A stretch of 13,236 nucleotides of DNA from the NCBI GenBank assembly GCA_004000155.1, contig RCSS01000274.1, positions 1 through 13,236 on the forward strand. Reading direction: 5' to 3'. The notes under the pieces were generated by a model. The model was not told the origin of the DNA, did not search any database, and was given only the letters and a program-made list of their open reading frames with translations. The translations under genes and the position numbers were made by a program. Below are positions 9,000 through 13,236 of this stretch, in pieces. Positions within the stretch are counted from its first letter, which is position 1, and each line of letters starts with the position of its first letter. This stretch comes from Tubulinosema ratisbonensis (Eukaryota; Microsporidia; Tubulinosematidae).

Positions 9000-9384
9000 A
9001 TAAATCATTATTAAGAAATTCAGATAAAAAATAAGGCGGTCTTAAATTGGGTGGTGTATCTGGAAACAAAACTTGATAAGAAATTTTTTTTAATTTTAAA
9101 CTAATGTTATTTACATTTTACATATGTACACATATTACTAAAAACTAATTAAAATTTATTAATTAAAATCATTGTTTACAAACAGAGAGTATTCCCATCC
9201 ATAAGCAACAAAAAAATTAAAACTTAAAGTTACAGCGATTTTAGAGGATAATTATGTTCACTCTAAGCTTCTAATGGCAATAAATAAAAATAAATAAGTA
9301 TTAAAATTTTAAGTAACAAAATAAATATCAAAAATTTATATCCACAAATTTTATCTGCTTGTAAAATATCTTATTTTAAAATTT

Positions 9385-9665
9385 GTACTATCCTAAGCAC
9401 AAATCCTTTCTAGCTTGCACCAATCTGTGAAAGAAGTATCTGCTGATGTGTTTGGTTCTAGAGAAAGAAAATTTTTTTCAGATTTGTTCTTTATCCTCTA
9501 TATATTATATAAAATATCTATTCGATGAGAAACTAAGGTATAATATGTTTTACATAATGAGACTTATTTTTAAACACTGCAAGTCTTTTTAGCCTAAACC
9601 TATACATACATTCTACTTACTGCCCAGATCTACCTTACCTTTAAGGTATTAGCTCACACGTCAAT
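9385..9665. other. G+C-richer island with a 48-codon reading frame and a hairpin
   Basis: This stretch is visibly less A/T-biased than its surroundings. On + an ATG at 9446 opens a 48-codon frame ending at 9592 (MCLVLEKENFFQIC...). The same frame is open for about 18 more codons upstream, interrupted by one TGA, and about 20 codons downstream of its TAG. That pattern suits a decayed gene more than an active one. At 9631-9648, TACCTTA and TAAGGTA form a 7-bp hairpin with a CCTT loop. I recognise no family. Confidence 0.25.
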
Positions 9666-10147
9666 AAAAAAAATTTAAGTGGATTAAATGTATTATATTG
9701 CTGTTATTGAATATATGTCTGCCCATATATTAAAAAACTTTTTAACAAATAGCTTTTAAAGCTGCGTATATCATTTCAGTTATATAACCTCTTGATATAG
9801 AGATTATACAACCTTTAACGAGTTTATGATTTCTATTGTCTATTTTTAATTATGATTAGATATTTAGTTTATTAGATGCGAGCAAAAAATAAAATATCAT
9901 ATCAAAAAATCAAAAAAAAACATAATTAAAAAGCGTTTTTAAGTTTTAAACCAGATGATTATTTAATATTTTGATGAAATAAAGAGATAAACTGGAAATA
10001 CTATTGTGACCATAAATCCCAATTGAAGGATTTATCTTTAATTTTTTTAGAAAAATTAAAGAATAAATAAAATCTAATAAATAATTCATATGCTACCATC
10101 TTTTAAAAATAATAAACAAAATAGAAAAAAACCAAAAGGTTTAATCA

Positions 10148-10164
10148 CGTGACCGGGAGTCACG
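10148..10164. repeat. G+C-rich 6-bp hairpin
   Basis: CGTGAC and GTCACG pair perfectly around CGGGA. Twelve of the 17 bases are G or C, exceptional for this intergenic DNA, and a CACGTG E-box core overlaps its left edge. It could be part of a structured RNA, a binding site or a relic of imported DNA. Confidence 0.45.
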
Positions 10165-11101
10165 ACAATATAAAAAATAGAAACTTTCACAGAAAATTTT
10201 TTGGTAGTGTGAATCTTGAAGACTTTGTTAAACACGATGTTAAATTCACATATCAATAAATTACACTTCATTTTTAGTTTATTCTCCATTATAGAAAAAT
10301 TAGGGTTTTTTTAAAATTCGATACATTGTATATTCTAATCTAATTAACAACATTTTTAATAATCAATACAAAGTAAAAAAAATATAGCTGAAATCTAGGT
10401 AAGATGTGTAATAGTTCAATATTTTAAGCAATAGACAGAATATTTTTGATAAATTTTAATTAATTTATATTTTTTGCTGATATTAGCATTTTTACTAAGT
10501 AAATTAAATTTTTTTCCAGAAATAATAAATATTTAATCAATTTTTTTTAAACCTGTTTGAAGCAAACATGAAAAAGAAAGAATCAATAAATAAATGAATA
10601 CACAACAAATCATCAATTAATCTTTTATATAAGTTATTTTTAAATTATTAAAAGCCTCTTTTATAAAGATAGACCAACCATTTTATTTTTTTATTTATAA
10701 ATTTCACATAAATACAGATTTTAAATGAACATTATTTTTAGATTTTTTAAATTATAACAGCTTCCCTCTGTATTTGTATTGTTACTAATGGTTAGTTTCT
10801 ATAATATTCTATTTTTTAGATTCTATAGAAATGTTTAATGAATATAACGTTTATTTTATAAATACCATACAGTTGGGTAAATAAATTTATGTGTAATATT
10901 CGGATGCTATTGAAAATAAGAAACAATGCAATATATGGAAAAAGATTATAAATTACATTTATAAAGTTATATAAAAAACGAGCTACAACTTTAAATACTG
11001 TATTTAACTCCTTTTGAGTCATATATATGCGCTAACTTGGTTTAAATAAAATATTAACTTTAAATACATTTTGAAAAAAAAATAAAGAAAAATAATAGAA
11101 T

Positions 11102-11875
11102 TTAATGATCTTCTACGTCAGCCGTACTTAAAATAAAAGCATTGCCCTTTGAATTAGCTAAAATAGCCTCACAAACCCCTATTTGAGACCTCAATTTATA
11201 TTCTTCAGGTGATAATTTTGTATCACCTGAAGAATATAAATCATCAGATAACGATTTTTTAAATTGATCAAGTTTTAGAATAAATGTAACCTTATTTCCA
11301 TATTCTTTTTTAAATTCTTTAATAACCTCGAAAAGTGTAGTAAAGATGGATAATGTTAAATGTTCTGCACTTTTAAATGATTTCATTTCCCATTTACTAA
11401 ATTCGAGAAAAACATGCAATACCTTCCCTTGATTAAAATTTTTAACCACATAGAAATTCTTGAACTTTTTATTTTCAGGTTTGTATATTCTGTTTCTTAC
11501 CCCACGTGATTTCTGAAGATATGTCAATAAACTAGAATCACTAAAAGCAAGATGTTTCTGAGTAAAATTAATTATGACAGGAAGTGAATCATGACTAACC
11601 ATCTGCACCATTTCAGAGAAATCTGATGTTTCAACCACCTTATTTGTTTGAAATTTTTGTATAAATTGCATTTGTTTCTCTAAGTCAGCGGATAATTTAA
11701 AAATTATTTCATGCCTATCCAATTTTTTAAAAATTGGTTCTTTTTTAAATATGGCCGGTGGTTTTCGAAATTCCTGAGGTTCTTTTTCTGATATACTACT
11801 TGAAACAAGTTTATAAGATTTCCAAATTGTAAAACCTAATGCTGCTACTACCATCCATTTTAACAAAAAAATCAT
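11102..11875 (-). CDS. Membrane-anchored protein, paralog B (possible macro-like domain)
   Basis: This 257-residue protein is a diverged paralog of the one at 889-1722. Residues 1-18 (IFLLKWMVVAALGFTIW) are a single hydrophobic helix followed by KSYK, suggesting an N-terminal anchor. The linker at 25-85 is charged and has Pro-rich and Lys-rich parts. The shared domain covers about 85-255: VIINFTQKHLA (100-110), SRGVRNR (123-129), FYVVKNFNQGKVLHVFLEF (141-159), a long helix near 168-192, KVTFILKLDQFKKSLSDD (195-212), a second helix at 222-240 and a final strand NAFILS (245-250). Identity with paralog A is low but the blocks are collinear. The strand/helix order resembles a macro domain, although the canonical ligand-binding motifs are missing. 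The ATG at 11875 is the first in frame and sits one base after AAAATTTTTTACT. Which side of the membrane carries the domain cannot be read from the sequence. I am confident in the gene and the paralogy and unsure of the function. Confidence 0.85.
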   Translation of the reverse strand: MIFLLKWMVVAALGFTIWKSYKLVSSSISEKEPQEFRKPPAIFKKEPIFKKLDRHEIIFKLSADLEKQMQFIQKFQTNKVVETSDFSEMVQMVSHDSLPVIINFTQKHLAFSDSSLLTYLQKSRGVRNRIYKPENKKFKNFYVVKNFNQGKVLHVFLEFSKWEMKSFKSAEHLTLSIFTTLFEVIKEFKKEYGNKVTFILKLDQFKKSLSDDLYSSGDTKLSPEEYKLRSQIGVCEAILANSKGNAFILSTADVEDH

Positions 11876-11876
11876 G

Positions 11877-11889
11877 AGTAAAAAATTTT
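11877..11889 (-). promoter_or_regulatory. Start-proximal element shared with the paralog
   Basis: Read on the - strand, AAAATTTTTTACT lies one base before the ATG of paralog B and is identical to the last 13 bases of the element before paralog A. It is either a shared core promoter or UTR signal, or unchanged duplicated sequence. Confidence 0.35.
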
Positions 11890-13236
11890 AATTTAATTTA
11901 AATATTTTTTTTCAAAATTTAATAAACTATTAAGTTACTTTTTGTTATACTTTCCAATCATAATTTTTATAATTTTTGTTTTTTCTTACATTAAAAATTT
12001 CCACCATAAGAATGTAATGTTGGTTTTAATGCACAAATCTGTTATTTTTTAGAAATATAAACATTTAAGGACCTTTTCGAAGATAAGTAATGTCAACTTC
12101 CTTTTTTGGTAAATCAAATCAAGACTATTAATTAAATTTTTAAATAATATAAAACAAAAATAAAATAAAAAATAAATATTTTTAATTAATGTTTATTAAT
12201 TTGAATAAACTGGTTAACCTTTTAACAGAGTCAGTAACAATTTGAATTTTCAAGGACATAAAAAATGAATATAATTCTTACTTTGAAGAATTAATTAATT
12301 TATGAAAAAATTTTTTAATAACCGTCATTGTTTTTCAATATTTTTAGTGTAAAACAAAGAGTTACTGTTATTTACAGAACTCTCCGTAAAATTTCTATAA
12401 ATTGAATAAAATCTTCTTCGATAATTTATTGTGATCCTCGCACAAGTCTAGTAATAACAATAGAATCGGGGTCGAAATGATATTAATAATATTATTAAGT
12501 CTGTGAATTTTCTTATTTTTACATTTAGAAATCTTCTTTTTTTCTCTGCAAGTCTCATCTACTATGCAAATTATTGTTATTCTAAAATGCATCCTACAGC
12601 ATCTTTCATTAAACAACACGAGATTCCTCTATTTTAATCGTAGCTTCAAACTCTCAGAATTTATCCCGGCGTTGTAAAATAAAATTTTTGCATCTTTTAA
12701 ATTTCTTTTTTATTTTTTAAAATGTTTCTATCTATCAAGCTCCTCTGTTGTTTCTATTTGTATAATATTTAAACTGTAATGTTAAATATTATTAGATAAT
12801 ATAATTAGATATCTTTATTTACATAAAAAATTTAGTTTAATCATTTGCAAGTTTATAATATCATCTTGTTTTTCTATAAAATTATTTTGAATTTTTTAGC
12901 CTACCGCAAAAAAGTGTAAATTTTTTTTATATTATGGATTAACTTACACTCACACTTTAGATATTCTACTAATTTGGTATTAAAGTAACTATCTCTTTTT
13001 AAAAAAAAATTAGATCTAATTTCCGATAAAAAATAGATATAAAACTCATCTAGTTTAAAATAATTTTATAATAAACTAAATAAATATTATTATTTTAAAT
13101 TTTATTCAATTATTGTCATTAAATATCAATATTATTATAATTGACCAAAGATTTAAATAAACAATATTTATTTAGTTTATTATAAAATTATTTTATATTT
13201 TAATTTATTTTTTATTAATTTTTTTATAAAACAATA
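11890..13236. other. Intergenic, one weak reading frame, foldback at the right end
   Basis: No supported gene. At 12395-12592 (-) an ATG-started 65-codon frame (MHFRITIICIVDETC...) with five Cys residues lies in somewhat less A/T-rich DNA, which extends to about 12670 (CCCGGCG near 12664). It could be a small gene or a remnant but shows no recognisable motif. The last 180 bases hold a large inverted repeat, listed separately. The remainder is A/T runs. Confidence 0.45.
13056..13195. repeat. 33-bp perfect inverted repeat forming a 140-base foldback
   Basis: Bases 13056-13088 are the exact reverse complement of 13163-13195, with 74 bases between. Within the spacer, TCAATTAT (13106-13113) and ATAATTGA (13137-13144) form a nested 8-bp pair. 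Each arm contains the mixed core AATAAACTAAATAAATATT, so homopolymer chance does not explain the match. It could be a small foldback or MITE-like element, a long hairpin, or an assembly artefact near a contig end. No clear target-site duplication flanks it. Confidence 0.75.

Larger units (their letters stand above)
8049..11101. other. Intergenic desert, no convincing gene
   Basis: About 3 kb without a supported gene. Most is A/T runs, but G+C-richer patches occur near 8690-8720, 9020-9065 (containing AAGGCGGTC and GGGTGGTG), 9385-9665 and 10148-10164. These may be remnants of old genes or elements. The reading frames at 10086-10289 (-) and 10816-11022 (-) are short, hydrophobic and motif-free, and I do not call them. 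Confidence 0.5.

Noticed and set aside
9182..9188. ACAGAGA, as in U6 snRNA
   Set aside because: The required AGC triad and internal stem-loop do not follow; only the heptamer matches.
10816..11022. 68-codon - strand frame downstream of paralog B
   Set aside because: Hydrophobic Ile/Phe/Asn-rich chance translation with no motif or conserved neighbour.

Overview
The window is extremely AT-rich (about one fifth G+C by eye) and gene-poor. It has no bacterial operon structure, no rRNA and no recognisable tRNA. I can support four or five protein genes, all single-exon and short, separated by AT-rich stretches of 0.9 to 3 kb. The most recognisable product is a roughly 400-residue gamma-tubulin complex component, far shorter than its animal or yeast relatives. 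A strongly reduced eukaryote therefore fits best, most likely a microsporidian of the AT-rich, low-gene-density kind (Edhazardia-like). That assignment is inference.

Layout. 1-888: no gene. 889-1722 (+): an N-terminally membrane-anchored protein, paralog A. 1723-3279: no convincing gene, but a G+C-richer island near 2897-2936 carries a perfect ACTTACCTG, which reads as a U1-type 5' end on + or as a CAG|GTAAGT splice donor on -. An NNN gap lies at 3251-3253. 3280-4485 (-): the Spc97/GCP2-like gene. 4479-4755 (-): a coding-like segment with a membrane-helix-like stretch, out of frame both with its best start codon and with the GCP gene. 4756-7583: no gene, but a 14-bp inverted repeat. 7584-8042 (-): an unrecognised 152-residue protein with a CCC motif just before the start. 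8043-11101: no convincing gene, with small G+C-richer islands near 9020-9065, 9385-9665 and 10148-10164. 11102-11875 (-): paralog B. 11876-13236: no convincing gene; a 33-bp perfect inverted repeat forms a large foldback at the right end.

The most interesting content is the pair of diverged paralogs at 889 and 11102. They face each other across about 9.4 kb. They share an N-terminal anchor, a series of matching blocks and an identical 13-base element just before the start codon. The alternation of strands and helices in their shared domain is reminiscent of a macro (ADP-ribose-binding) fold without its canonical residues; this is a hypothesis. The genes do not form an operon and no shared pathway is visible.
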